Below are positions 10,498 through 24,000 of a stretch of 64,000 bases of DNA, one piece after another (position 1 is the first letter of the stretch; each line of letters opens with the position of its first letter). The notes beneath the pieces were generated by a model. It saw nothing but the letters and a program-made list of their open reading frames with translations, had not been told where the DNA came from and ran no database searches. The translations under genes and the position numbers were made by a program. Origin of the DNA: Trochalopteron elliotii (Eukaryota > Chordata > Aves > Passeriformes > Leiothrichidae); the NCBI GenBank assembly GCA_024734555.1, contig JANPWX010000038.1:1764450-1828449 (forward strand), given 5' to 3'.

Positions 10498-13400
10498 CCA
10501 CTCTTAATCCACTTGTTCCTTTTGGGACTTTACCCACATTCTAGGATTTCTATATAACCTTTTTGTGCAATTATTTTTCTGTTCCTTCCATTGTTTTCTA
10601 CAAATTCTTTTTATCTCTTTTTGTTTCCTCATTAATCTGAAAACATGTTCATAATCTCTCTTGTTCATGCTTTTCCCTCTCAAGACTAAAATGTGTTAAT
10701 TATTTTGTCAGCACAGTGATATATCTCCAAGAGGAGTGGCTGGGGATGTTTTTATTATATCACAGAATTTGAGAGCATACCTTGCAAAACAGAATCCCAT
10801 AATATTATGAGGAAGTGAAACAACTAGTTTGGGGATCCAGCACAAGCTCACTAATGAATTGATCTGCTAAGCATTACTTAAGCCTTGGGATTTCTCTGAA
10901 GACTGCTAAAGAAAACTCTGAACACTTTCAACATGAAATCGAGCAAGAGACCAATAAGGGATTCTGCAGTTACATGGTCACTTAAGTGTGAGGCTTTGTT
11001 CTAAATAAACTTAAGGATGCAGACACCAAGTGTTCTAGAATTTAAAGAGTTAAGTCTGAAAGCCCCCATATTAATTTTATGTAGCACCTTATTATGGTGC
11101 TACATTTGAGCACCATAATAATCATCATCTGAGCAATTTCATGGAAACAATGATACTCTTTTGATAAATGAGCTTAAGGTCTGAGTCAAAACACAATCAC
11201 ATCTGGCTTGCACAGGCAAGATCTTTCCTGACACAAGGAGAGACTAAATAATAATTCCTAAGCTGATATTAAGCAGAATGTGCTCAGTAAAATCAATGAA
11301 GATTGGGTATATAATACTAGTTTAAGATTTTTTGCTTATCTGATCTATTTTTATTGCTATTTTTGCTGTTGTTATTATTACTACTATTGTTATTATGTCC
11401 ATGTGATATATAAAGTATGCTAAACCATTTGCAAGGTATTTCAGTGGGTTTACATTTCAGCACTTTAATGCTTTGAGTTTACAGATGTACATATTTTCAC
11501 CTGGCAATCTCCTTTCTGGAATTTCCTATTCATATATTATCATTTAGCATAAAACAAAATTCTTAAAGCTACCTGTTAGGATTTATTACAAGCAATCTGC
11601 AGTTTCATTGGATTCTGACCACAAGTTGAAAATGGAAGTGCTAGCGATAAGGCTAGGTCAACAAGATACTTTTGGCTATGTTAAAATACCTAATTACAGA
11701 TATGCAACATGAAGCAGCAAAATTTGAAATAGCGTCTATCTGATACTGTTTTATCCATTGTGACAGTCGATGGTTTCTGATATTTTTTTCTGTGTCAGTA
11801 CAGACTTATCAACCCTCAGATCTTGCAAGAGTGGTTTCCTGGGGATTGTTTGTTTGGTGTGGGGTTTTCTTGGTTGGTTTGTGTTGCTTCTTTTGTCAGA
11901 TGAGGGGTCAGCTTTAGCATCTAGATTCTACCTATGATGGGTGGAGTAGTATGTCATAATCATAGATTATGTTGAAATATACTGATCTGATTGACTTTAT
12001 AGTGGATGAGAAAAAAAAATTAGTGATTTTTAAAGGAAGGTCTTAGAAAACAGGAATTTCTAGTGTTGTCCAATTATAAGAATAGATGTAGATGATCTGG
12101 TTATACGACATTTATCAGGCTTCACTGTAATGCAGGTTTAGGGACACACAAGTAATTTTCTCCATCTGAGCTCAAAGCTGAATGTATGACTCTGTCATAT
12201 GAAGATACCAGACTTACATCACACAAGCTCAATTAGTCTACTAAGTAGGTTCTGGGTAATTTTATTCAGTAAATAAGTGTGTTAAGAGTACATAAAAATG
12301 GAATTTCTGAACCCCCAGTAGTAAATTCACACTGCCACGGGGTTCTTCAGGTCATCTTCGAAATTAACAGCAAGGTTTCTGGTTATTCTTTATTGGAAAA
12401 GGGATGCCCACTGCTTAATGGCTTTGCTTTATGTACAATTAGTAGGTTTCAAGAGAGTGTTAATTCTCTCTAAATAGAAGCATGTTGATAAAATACAACC
12501 AAACTAAGCCCTGGTGAGAAAACAATTACAGAGACTGATATTGGGAACAGAAATGTGGGATTAGCTATAAGGCTGATCCTTGTTTAGGGTCAAGTTCTTC
12601 CAGACAGAGACACATACAGGCATACAAACTTACTATGGAGGACATATGGTTTAGTCTCAGTCAAAGAATCAAGACCCTGACCATTACTCTCATTTCTTAA
12701 GAAAAGTGAAATCTATCCAGTCAAAACTTATAAGCATCAGAGGTTTGCTGGTGATAACAGAAAGAGGAGGTTGTGGGTAGCTCTCAAGAGAAGAGAATTA
12801 TTTAAAGGAGCTTCTGATGGAAAATTCAAGTCAGTTTAAGTTCCCTATGCTTACATGAATCTCTGGTTAAAGGTAGGAGAAAGTAGTATTTGTGTTTTTC
12901 TGATCTCCTGTTTCAGGATGTAGTGGGGAACCAACTCTGTCAGAATTCTTGTACATATTCATTGTTAAACATGGTGGGCTTATTAAACTTGATATGTTTT
13001 TCTGTGCATTTATGGAATACCAGTTCCTGCAAAAACAGAATAAAATAAAATAGAATCTAGAATAAAATTTTCCAGTAACAAAGATAATGCTTTAAGTCAA
13101 CAAATATCATTCTCGTTGTCCTTTGTCTTTTTTCTCCTGGATTCTCATTAACAGAGCTGCTAGTGTTTTATGGTGGAAACTCTAAGTATGAAAAACCTAA
13201 CATATTTTCAGTGCTGGCTTAAATCGTGCTTATTTAAATAGATTTGGGCATGGGGACAGTATTGTTTCATTCTTTCTGACTATACAGACCAAGATTTAAA
13301 ATTTCATGCTCATGGAAGTATTGAACATTTTGTTTTACTGCTAACTTTTGTAGCTTGTCTTCTCTCATATAGTTTTAATTTTTCAAGGAAAGAGTTAAAT

Positions 13401-16400
13401 CATCTATTAGCCAAAGGAAATTTCCTTTTGACAGCAAAAAATCTTAGGAATTACTTGAAAGTCTGCTCAATTTTAATGCCTTAAGGAAGCTTTCTGTGAA
13501 AGACATAGCTTCCTTTTCCTGACATGTTTCTTCTACAGGAACTTCTGTCATTTGTGCTAAACATGCCACTACTGATGTTTAACTCCCCATCACAAGAAAG
13601 AGACACTAGTCCTTCTCAATGACCTCCTGACAGAGTATTCAGTCATAAGTACTAACAGTGAGATAGGATAGTTACCTACTAATGGAAAACTGTGGATAAT
13701 GGTGGGTCTTGGTGTTGGAAGGCTTGTTGATAGAATGTACTTTTGCCTGGTGGAAATAGATATGCTTAGCATGAAATGAATTACTCTTTTCTGTGACCAA
13801 ATTACACCATCTTTCTTTTAAAAGAGTAGTGTATTATCTAAGACACATTAAAGCTGTTTTTTTTTTTAAAGCCACCCCATTACAGCTATGAGAGAAACGT
13901 CGTGCATTTATTCTTACACAGGCACACAGCTACCATTTGAATCCATCCCCGAAGAAACAGGGATGATTACCACCTTCATAGATGTTTGCACACAAATTGC
14001 AACAGATGGATCAGAAAAATCCCCAAAACCTGGATTCAAAGTGTCAATAGAATTTTGGACTCTTGTTTCAGATACTTAGGGGTCTCTTTCTTCACTTCAT
14101 CAGTTTGATTATAGATGCATGCTATCTTTATGACAAAAGGAGAACTGTTGTTTATCATGAAGATGGAAGGGCTGGAGGTGTGGCTTCCCTGGGGTACCAT
14201 GGGAAGAGAAAGGAAATGTCATTGGTGCTCAACACCTGAGATTCTGCTGAGCTGAAACATATCCAGCTGCTGCTCTACGGAATTGAAAGGCATAATTGGT
14301 TTTCAGCTGCTTCCTGGATCAGACTGGACTAGAGTGGAAACCCATTTATTTTTCCATGCTTTTCTCATGTTTGCTAGGTATCACTGCAGAGTATGTGGAG
14401 AATAAGACTGCAGCACTGGCTGAAAATTAAGACATTTTTTACTTAATTTATGTGGGCACACCAGGAAAAAAAAGACACATCACACACTACAAGAATTGAA
14501 TGGGTGTGGAAATTTGCAGACTTGTTGTTGGTGATGAAAGATCTACAGGGATTGGATGATTGTATGCAAAGAGGGAGATTTTCAGTTTGCCAGCCACTAA
14601 CAGTCTAACTGTAAGTGGAATTATGGGTGTTCAATACCCTTGCAAATCAGTTCCAGATGTTTCTAGTCTGATATGTAAATATGAAGGCTATAAGTACTGT
14701 GAGCATTTGGATCTGTAATTTAATGAGTCCTTCTTCCATGAATCTCGTAGACCTGGAAACTCTTCTTTATATAGTTTCTGAATGGGCCTTCAAGAAAATT
14801 CCTATACCTGCTAATGTCGTGAAAAGTGCATATATCACATGAAACACAAATTCAATAAGCAGATAAGATTTTTGTATAATATTTTAAAACCTGGTTTGTT
14901 ATGAAGTTAAAGCCTTATATTTTATGAAATATTACATGCTGCTCTATGAAACATTTACATGTTTTGTTTGAAAGGGGAGTAGGAAATAGTATATCATGTA
15001 CAAGGCAATTGCAGTAATCTCAGAAGAGAATTATCGCGTTCAGTAAGACTTTTAAAATAGGTTATTTAAGTATGAGTCATTTTCATTATAGTATATTCTC
15101 TACAAGGTGACCTGAGAAAGACTAGCTGTTTTATTTATTGTAAATGTCAGGTGCACTTGCTAAGTGTGCATCAAGCTAAAATTTAATCTCAAAGCTAAAA
15201 CCAAGAATTGAAATCAGGGGAGAATTTAAATTCAAGACTTTAGGAAGGTCGTGAGCAAGGTTTGAACAAGCAAATTCAGACATACACAGAGGGCACTTTT
15301 CATCAACTGAATGAGACAATTATGAGGATGCCTTCAGCTCTTGAATATAAAGCTGAGAAAAGAGAGCTATATGTGTGGGTAAGATTTCTAACATCAGGAC
15401 CATGGATTGAACACTACTTTTTATAGGATATGGTACTGCTCAGATGTGCCCCTCTCTCAGTCTTGCCCTAGATGCTTTCTTCAGCAACTGTATTTATCTT
15501 ATATTAAATTATATCACAAATACAAAATTATACCACTTTCTTTAAAAGTTTACAAGTCCTACATTTAAGCACATATAAAATTTATCTCCCCATCTTCAAC
15601 ATTGTTCTGCTCTCTTAAGGAGGGAAGGTGTGCTGATTAACTTTTGTAATAATTTCTGTTCACACTGGAAATTTCAGGATAGCTCTCTGGCATTGAAGAT
15701 ATCAGTGGTGATTCTTACCTCTCCTGATCTCCATGATAGGTTTTATTCCAGCTGGAATGCCTGCCCTAGACTGAGGCCAGTGTATATTTTCACAGATCTT
15801 CTAAACAGTATTGTGTAAGACCTGGACTGTTACATTCTGCAATCAAATTAATATGGCTTGCCTTCTTAAAGTCAGCAAGCAATCTATATCAGTATGCATA
15901 GAAAGAGTAAGTCTTTATCAAGATTACAGTTCAATGAATGCAAAACTAACTGGTTTATGAATACAATTATGCATTTTTTACAATCCATCATCTACTTCAT
16001 ATACTCCTTATGCATGTCCCAAAAGATTAATATAGAGATGTAAATTAAATTGCATTCTAAAGTTTGTTTTCTTGGTTTTCTTTACTAAATTTGTAATGCA
16101 GTCTTTTTCAGCAGATGGTTAGTTCCAGTCCCTTTCATGTTGCTATTCTGTTATGTTTGTAAAAGACCCAGCTGCCAACTGATAATATTTCACTGCTGAA
16201 TTTATCATGTGTGATATAATTGCTCATTATGTGCTTTGCAATAAAGTTAAAGAACTATCAACACAGTTGTTTCTAACTCCAAACAAGTTTAAAGGAATAG
16301 CTATTTTTAATATCTATAATTCTCAGCTGATGCTTACTTCTTTTAGAAGTCTACTTTTTGCAACAGATTCTTTTATTTTGTCAGGTCTTGATTTTGAAAA

Positions 16401-17649
16401 GCTTCATATTCAAGAGGAGCAATAAGATATATCTCCTGTTTTAAACATATTGTTAAGTCTGAAGCAACTGCTTTCATATACCTGTACCTTAGGTAAAGTA
16501 ACACAGTCTGAACTTTTGGATGAGAGTTTTTTTAAGAATCATACTCAGTTGTAAGATGTCTAACTGTAATACAGTGTAATGCTTACCCAGAAAAAATTTT
16601 GGGCTGCCATCAGAACAACAATGAATCATCGAATGCTCTTTTTTTTTGAAAGTTGCTGAAACATTTTAAGAGGCAACCAGAATGTAATAAATATATTTCC
16701 TCACAAAATGATATTACTATTTTCAGTAAAAGGTAGGATATATTACACTGCATATTGTGACTAAGGAAGTCCTTGCAAACGTTTTCTGGAATTATATGGG
16801 TGGAGAATCTTGTCTACAAGCCTAATACAATCATCATGATCTGTCAGTAATATCTCTGGGTTTTTAGAGACTGAAGCAAAAGAAGAGATATATTTACCAA
16901 AGAACTCTGTATTAATTATGTATATATGGGAACTTAGACCACAAAATCAGAAAAAAACATGTTCTGAATTTAAGAATGGAAAGGAATTGTCAATCAATCA
17001 GCCCTGCAATTTCAATATAATTCAAGATGTTTCAATATACTTTCAAAGATAAGAGAACATGCACTTCTGAATTTGACTCCTGTGTGAGCTTCATTATTCC
17101 TGAAAAGGAAAGCTCATAACATTTATGGTTTCTCTTTATACAAGGCTCTGTTTGGTCAAAAGGCCTCACACTATATATACTGTTTACCAGTATATAGATA
17201 ATAAGCTAACACTAATGTTAAATACTATTTCTAACTGCATCAATTAAATTAGTAAAAGACTTCTGTCCCTTAAGAGAAGACTATTTAGGGATTTTGAAAG
17301 AATGTTCAGTACTCTTCCCTGTTAATGTTTCTGAGAATAGATGAAGGCTAATATGAACTCAAGAAAGTATAAGGTATATCAAGTAGTCCACTTCAAGCTA
17401 TCTTATAATAAACTGGAATTCCATATCACATGCTCAAAGCATTTATTGAAAAACTCAAATTTTCTTTGTCACTTTTTCATGACACTGTGACTTTGTTCAG
17501 AAAAAGCAGTCCAGCATATTTTGTAAGGCAGATTTCCTGTTCACTTAATCTTGCTTTACACTGTTATTTACAGATTTCCATCAGCTTTCAAAACTTGTAC
17601 CTTCTTTTTAATGGGTCAAAGCACCAGGACCCCCTATAGACAATATGAC
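10498..17649. other. AT-rich unique sequence, no gene seen
   Basis: About 7 kb without a recognisable gene or transposon. ORFs are at most about 64 codons. It includes the hairpin at 11079-11119 and a degenerate TTA/TTG-rich stretch near 11343-11396. Confidence 0.55.
11079..11119. repeat. Nested inverted repeats
   Basis: ATGTAGCACC (11079-11088) pairs perfectly with GGTGCTACAT (11096-11105) across a 7-nt loop. The overlapping segment ATTATGGTGCT (11091-11101) pairs perfectly with AGCACCATAAT (11109-11119). Two mutually exclusive stems therefore share one strand. No role is known. Confidence 0.85.
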
Positions 17650-17736
17650 TTTTACATTTACATTACATTTACATTACATTTACATTACATTTACATTTAC
17701 ATTACATTTACATTACTTTTACATTACATTACTTTT
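17650..17736. repeat. TTTACATTACA-type microsatellite
   Basis: The tract is made of TTTACA and TTACA words that repeat with a main period of 11 bp (TTTACATTACA), with a few 6-bp slips. It is a typical slippage-prone tandem repeat. Confidence 0.93.
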
Positions 17737-20228
17737 CCTTCATAGGCTTACAGCTTTTACTGTTATGTCAGTTGTAACATTATAAGCTCTTCCAAAGCAC
17801 AGACAAGAGGAAAATATATTTCATTGTACAGTGAGATATTTTCATTTTTATTGTCTCTTTTCTTTTCTCTATAGAAAAAAATTATGTTTATTTTGTGTTT
17901 CTTGGCTCTATTTGTTAAATTCACCCTGTTTTATGTTCAGACTGTCAGACCTATAGAGTGAGATGATTTTAGAACTTTGTATGCAATTACAAAACTTGTC
18001 ACAAAGAATTCATAAGCCTTGATAAACCATGATTATATATTAAATGTTGGTTCTCTTCCTTCTGTTAATAACACTGAGGGATAAAATCACGTAGGTTATG
18101 ATGAATATTCAGAAAACAATACAGTTTGGTTAACAATTCTTACAGTAGGTGTGAGATTCTGAATAAATACTCCTTGAATACTTGTTCAGGGCATCATAGT
18201 GGGTTACATAAACTAATAAATAAATAATTATCTAACATCAAATGGGCCATATAGAATTTTGCATGTCTTTTCCCAAACAAAAAGGATTCCTGTTCATATT
18301 ACAATGCTGGATATTTCTTTCTGTGCCTGTGAGGTTAAAATGTTTGCACAAATATATGACAAATAATGTTCTAGAAGTATTTCCACTGTCTTTATGGCTC
18401 AATCAATACCAGAAACACATCTGAGCAAAAAAGGAAAACTTTTGCTGGAGTGGGCCTGGCATTAGGGGGAAAAAATTCTTACACTGGTCTCTCCCAGAAA
18501 AAACAACCAAACAACTAAAAAAGGAAATTGTCAACATCAGATTTAAGGCAGACAAGAGCACAGGATCAATGTACAGGATTACTTAACAGGATTATTATTC
18601 ATAGAATTTCTGTATACAGAAATATAACCCTTGTATGTTTAATGATTTATGTGATTTTCTTGAAAGAGAAAAATCACTTTTAAAAGGTTCTTTTGCATCA
18701 TTGCCCCCTCTCTGTTTTAACAAACCAACAATATGGCTTCAAAGAAAATTCCTTTTGAAAATCCAAGGTGACCTCTAGAAAAAAAAATGTAGAGTTGGGG
18801 TTCTGACAGCTATTTTGGTTCTTAAGATATTTCCAAGGGTCAAAGACCATGACATGCATGTAATTACATGAAAATTTAAGTAATTGGTGATTATGATTGC
18901 ATATGCAAATAAGTGTTTTGAATATGCAAGCACAAAGATGCCTTTAAGCATTTCAGATCAAAACAGTTTTTCAATTATTGTAACAGATAGTTTGTCAGGA
19001 CTTAATAGATGTGAAGAACTCTATTCTACTATTTGTGCAAGATGGGTGCCTACCCACAGTTACTGCTGCATGATCTGTATTAGATTTGTCTCACTGCAGC
19101 ACAACACTGTGAACTTTTTCCCTTTTGATTAATTATTACTAAAGGAAGAGTACTGTCAGGGAGAACCATGGTCTACATTTTCTCCATACATATTCCCAAT
19201 ATATGTATATATATGAATATAGCTACAAATAAAATATTGAAGGTGAAAATTGGCAAGTGAAATATGACCTTTGGTTTGGATGCAAAGAAGATATTCAGAG
19301 AAGATTATTCAGAGCTACCTTTCTTATTTTTAAGTGCCTCCAGTTATATACATACAAATATGGTCAGAATTAAGCCAGACATCTTTCATGCTGACATCAG
19401 TTGATCTCATCATGACCTCTCATTCATGATGAAATTCTGATTTTAAATTTCAGCCACAAATATGTAAGTCTCTTAGGTACAAATATATCTGTGTTAACAA
19501 AATTGTTCAGAATGTTGAATCAGAATGAATCTTGTACTTGTGTAAACCATCACTATGCCAGTATATTGTGAACATGGGATTATGAAATTCTCACTGACAG
19601 TGGAAAATCAAAAGCATTATAATGTAGCTAATGAAATCAATATGAAAATTATATTTGAATGTATCAAAAGCATCTGCAAGTCTTATGTGAGACAGTAGAC
19701 ATTTTTATATTAGAGTTTCAAATTCAATGTTTATTAGTATACCCAAGCTTCCCAAAAAACTTTATATATGTATTCTATCCAAGTTCTCTGTTAAAAGACC
19801 TTGCCACTCATTGAGGATTTTACTTCTCATTTAGAAGCAATCTCAGAGAAATTTGGAGGCACCAACTTTGCCTCTCTCAGCTGTTAAGTTCATTCCAAAA
19901 ATGTTTCTATCTTAGTGTGCATTATACATAGCTTAAGACATTATATTTAGTAGGAAGGGAAAAGGGGTGTTTTGTAAGAATGTCAAATGCCATCTGTTCC
20001 TCAAGGTGGAAGGTATTGAAAGAATATGAGCACAAGAGCAACCTCCAGATATTGACATAAGCAAGAGGAGATATCTGTTGGAATGGGGTTGGAATAGAGA
20101 AACTAGAATGTACACAACTGCACACCAGAACTGTCGCTAATTGTCAGATGTCTCTAGTACTCCCTAGAGATTAATTTGACCATGGAGAACATATTTATTA
20201 TCAAGTGTCCAGAGTTTTTTTAATACTG
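17737..20228. other. AT-rich unique sequence, no gene seen
   Basis: There are only chance-length ORFs, up to about 82 codons at 18884-19132. No domain, RNA gene or transposon was recognised. Confidence 0.55.
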
Positions 20229-20641
20229 CTGGATGCAGCACTCCAGATGGGGTCTCAGTAGAGGAGACCAGGGCAGAGCAGAGGAGCAGAATTCCCTACC
20301 ACAGCCCGGCTGCCCACACTGCTTTGGATGCAGCTCGGGACACATTTGGCTCTCTGGGCTGTGAGTGCACATGGCTGGGTCATGTCCAGCCTCTCATCCA
20401 CCAGCACCTCCAAGTCCTTCTGGGCAGGGCTGCTCTGAATCTGTTCACTCTCCAGCCAGTGTTGGTGCTGTGGGTTGCCCAGACCCAGGTGCAGCACCTT
20501 GTACTTGGTCTTGTTAAACGTCATGAGATTCCTATGTGCCCACTTTTTGAGCTTGTCCAGGTCTCTTGGATGTCACCCCATCCTTCAGGTGTTTCAACCA
20601 CACCTTTCAGCTTGGTGTCATCTGCAAATTTATTGTGGGTG
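20229..20641 (-). mobile_element. CR1 LINE internal fragment (ORF2 C-terminal part), minus strand
   Basis: On the minus strand this carries CR1 ORF2 sequence. An open frame at 20255-20524 reads KYKVLHLGLGNPQHQHWLES, then SSPAQKDLEVLVDERLDMTQ, then CIQSSVGSRA. It ends abruptly at 20229, where the plus strand reads CTGGATGCAGC, and lacks the rest of the element including the 3' UTR. This makes it different from ordinary CR1 copies, which keep the 3' end. It closely resembles the copy at 9543-10415. A plus-strand CR1 3' end lies 136 bp downstream, so the two may be halves of one insertion. Confidence 0.9.
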
Positions 20642-20777
20642 TTAAACTTAGTATCTAGAATAAAACAATGTAAAACAGCTCTCTTATAATGTCAGTATTA
20701 GAAAAATAACTAAAATAAGCTGAGATAAGCATTAACACTAAAATCTACTTTTTAAAGTAAATCTACACTTCTCCAAA
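20642..20777. other. AT-rich spacer between two oppositely oriented CR1 pieces
   Basis: About 136 bp of AT-rich sequence without clear CR1 similarity. It may be unrelated DNA between two insertions, or filler at an inversion junction. Confidence 0.5.
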
Positions 20778-21035
20778 GGATGAGACGAAGCAGCCTCAAA
20801 TGGTGCCAATAGAGGTTTAGATTCAATATTATGAAAAATATCTTTGCTGAAAGAGCAGTCAGACATTGGAACAAGGAAGAAATGGAATCACCAACTCTGG
20901 AAGCTTTCAAAAGGTGTGTGAATATGGCACTTAAGGACATCTTTCAGCAGTGAACATGACAGTGCTGGGTTAAGGGTTGGATTCAATGATTTTAGAGGTC
21001 TTCTCCAACCTGGATGTGTCTATGATTCTATGATT
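20778..21035 (+). mobile_element. CR1 LINE 3' end, plus strand
   Basis: This is the last 260 bp or so of a CR1 element. It starts in GATGAGACGAAGCAGCC and passes the TTTAGATTCAATATTATG and CATTGGAACAAGG blocks. It ends with GGTCTTCTCCAACCTGGATG and the octamer tail TCTATGATTCTATGATT at 21019-21035. The ORF2 frame is broken here, and the antisense frame 20752-20940 is a shadow. The 5' truncation is severe, and orientation is opposite to the piece immediately to the left. Confidence 0.92.
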
Positions 21036-24000
21036 GAAATACAGAAACTTGAGGCAAATTATTGCTACTGTGAGGCTTTAGATACTCTAGAGAAGGACTA
21101 AAAGCAGAATTAAAGGAATTTGAGAGCATTTTAAGCAAAAATTAATAAAAAAAGAGTTGCCAGTTTTGGTGGAAGGTGAGTATACTTTTTGACAACCAGA
21201 GTCTCGGACTGCAAGCTAAGTGAAGTAAGTGCATCAGTCTTTTTGTGACAATCAGCCTAGCTGCAGTAATCGATGAAGTGTGTTTAAGCATATCATTATC
21301 TCAGGCTTAAAGCTCAAGCTTTCAACATTCTTTATAATAGCAAAAAGACTGAAGGCATTAATCATTTTAAAAGCAAATGAGCAAAAACCAGAGCAAAACA
21401 GAGGACTAAACTAATAAAGAAAGCAAAGTAATTTATGCCCCCTTCTTAGACATTTGTCCTGCACAAGATTTTTCCTAAATTTGTTCTGCAGTTATGTCAT
21501 TGTGTTAATGTTTTTCACATGTACCTAAAAAACACTGGTCAGACTAGAAGGCATGTGCTTACATATCAGAGAACCAAAACAAATTTGATCCTAAGAACTG
21601 TGAACTCTCTTGATTTGGTGATGCTATAGGGAGGAACAAAAGGAACAAATGTGCTGGTGACAAGCAACAGGAAATAGAAATGTAACTTGATAAGTGCAGG
21701 TGAGGCTAAGAAATGAATTTGGCTCATTTTCCTGGCTAGCTAGGAGATGAATGTTCACAGAAATTCAGCAAAAATGACTAAAGTTTTATCCGTACCTGCA
21801 CTCTTGGCACTATTATATTTGCTGGCTACTACTGTAGTAGAAATCAAAAACAATAATCACAGGTAAGCTGTCTTTACACATGTTATGAGGTCACAATATG
21901 ATGTAATATTTTTTAAAGGTTTTTTCATTTGTTTTTTTTTAAATTTAGAGACCATAATGATATATAGAAAAATGAATACTAGCTAAAGAAACAAATCAGA
22001 ATCCATTATCCAATGATTCAGGACATATTTCCAGATGTAAATGGAGAACTAATGAAAGACCCATAGCAAAAGGTCATAAAGAAAACTTTTATACAACAAG
22101 ACCTAGCAAAACGTAAGTTCTTACCTGTTTGACTGCTAAGTGTAATAGTGAGGGAATTCACATGAAAGAGTGTATCTGCATACAGTTGGCACATCAATGC
22201 ATCCCTCATCCTCAAAACTGCAATCTAAAGACAAAAAAATAATGGGAAGACACTCACTTTGGAGATCATCTTCAATGTAGGGAATAATGCCATGTTGTGT
22301 TAATTTGTGTTTGCTGTAAAAGATACATTTGTGTTGACTCTTTTATGTAACAAGCATTGCTAGAGGCTGGTGTTGCTCTGACTTTTACAAGTATCCAACC
22401 TAATTACCTAATGAATTGAAAAAAAACCTTCCAGGACACATGTAATGATTGGCAAGGCAAAGCAATGTCAAGTAAATTGTTTACAACGTGCTGTATATAA
22501 ACCTTGCTGGACAATACATAACAAAATGCAACAAGGTTATTCAAAAATAAAGGTCTAAATCAGACACTGAAGGAGTCACCATAGTGGTTGTACTTTCTGC
22601 AGGGCAGAATTTACCTTGTGTTCCATGTGCTTCTATCTCCCTTTTACAGCAGTTAAGGTGGAAGTGTGACAGAGGAGTAGTTGGAGTCAAGGTCATATAG
22701 GATTTTTTATGTGCTTTCACTCAACCTGAATGTGGGGGTAACCCAGGTCTTCCTCCTGGAATCTGGTAAATATTACCTGATCTGGCATTACAGGTAACAG
22801 TTATGGCCTTGATAGATGTATCTAAGCACGTGCATCTAACATCAGGCCCTATGAAGATGAAAATTTTGAAACTACCTCTTACAGCTCTGCCCATATATAT
22901 GACCACTGGAAGGCAAGCTAGAGAGCTTCCTTAGTGAAAACCAAAACATTTACATGATTTTTTTTTTTTTTAACTGTGAGAAGCTTTTTCCCTGTAGTCT
23001 ATGCAAGATATATTCTCTTGCTAATAGAGATTTTTTTTTTGCTATTCGTGTCAGTCATGACTACAGCCTACTCTTAAATCTCAATTTCAATTTGCATATT
23101 AAGTTGGCTTTAAATTATTATTTTATAGGCACTAAAAGCAGAGAGGTAAAAGTTTTTGCATTTTCAAAAAATGCTTTAAAAATGTTTAAATAGAAATTCA
23201 CAGTGTTGCAGCTAATTTCTTTTTAACCTTAGAAGTCTATTTTTCATTAAATGTTATTGTCTAAGAGACACTTGCAAGACACTTGATTTCATGGGATTTC
23301 TCTCCTTTCATTCTTGTTTGAAACTTAGTAATACTGAGCTAAATATTTTGACAATGAATTCATCTGTTTGAGATGAGGAAGTTATTAACCTCCCCTCTGA
23401 GAGAGAATTAGAATTTATTTAATGAAGATTTATCAGTTTTTCAGACAAACACAGACATTTGACTTTCAGACATTTTATAAAACTTAGTAACTCATTGCAT
23501 AAAATGATGTCTCTCAAGAAGATAATTGCTCAGAATTTATCCAAGAAACTTTTGTTTAATGACAGGAGACTTTTGACAATATTTATTCTTATCAGGGAAT
23601 GTTCTTATCACCATTTTATATTAGAAACATTTACAGAAGCACAAAGATGCTATTAATAAATTGCTGAAAATATTTGATTTTAATCCTTAGTATCTAACAT
23701 ATTTTGTAATTTGATTAAAAAAATTGCATTTACTTTGCTATTCTACTTAATTTTTTTTCTCTTTTCCCATTTATTCTCCATTTCTTTCTATCTTAATATT
23801 GTCTCAGACTGTAGCTCTTGATGAGTTTGTTAAGCTTATGTTCAAACACAGTTACTCTCTGAGAAATTTGCTTTAAACAATTGGATTTATATAAAATATA
23901 TCTTATGTATTCTATATTATTTACTTACAGAAGGTATCCTAGCTCTTCAAATTAAACTATTCAATACTTCTTTATCAAAGTAAAAAAGATAGCCATACAA

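Noticed and set aside
9915..10544. 209-codon plus-strand ORF
   Set aside because: It is antisense to the CR1 ORF2 remnant on the minus strand and has no independent similarity that I recognise.
17650..17736. Regular repeats considered as a CRISPR-like array
   Set aside because: Units are contiguous 11-bp microsatellite repeats without spacers, in vertebrate DNA.
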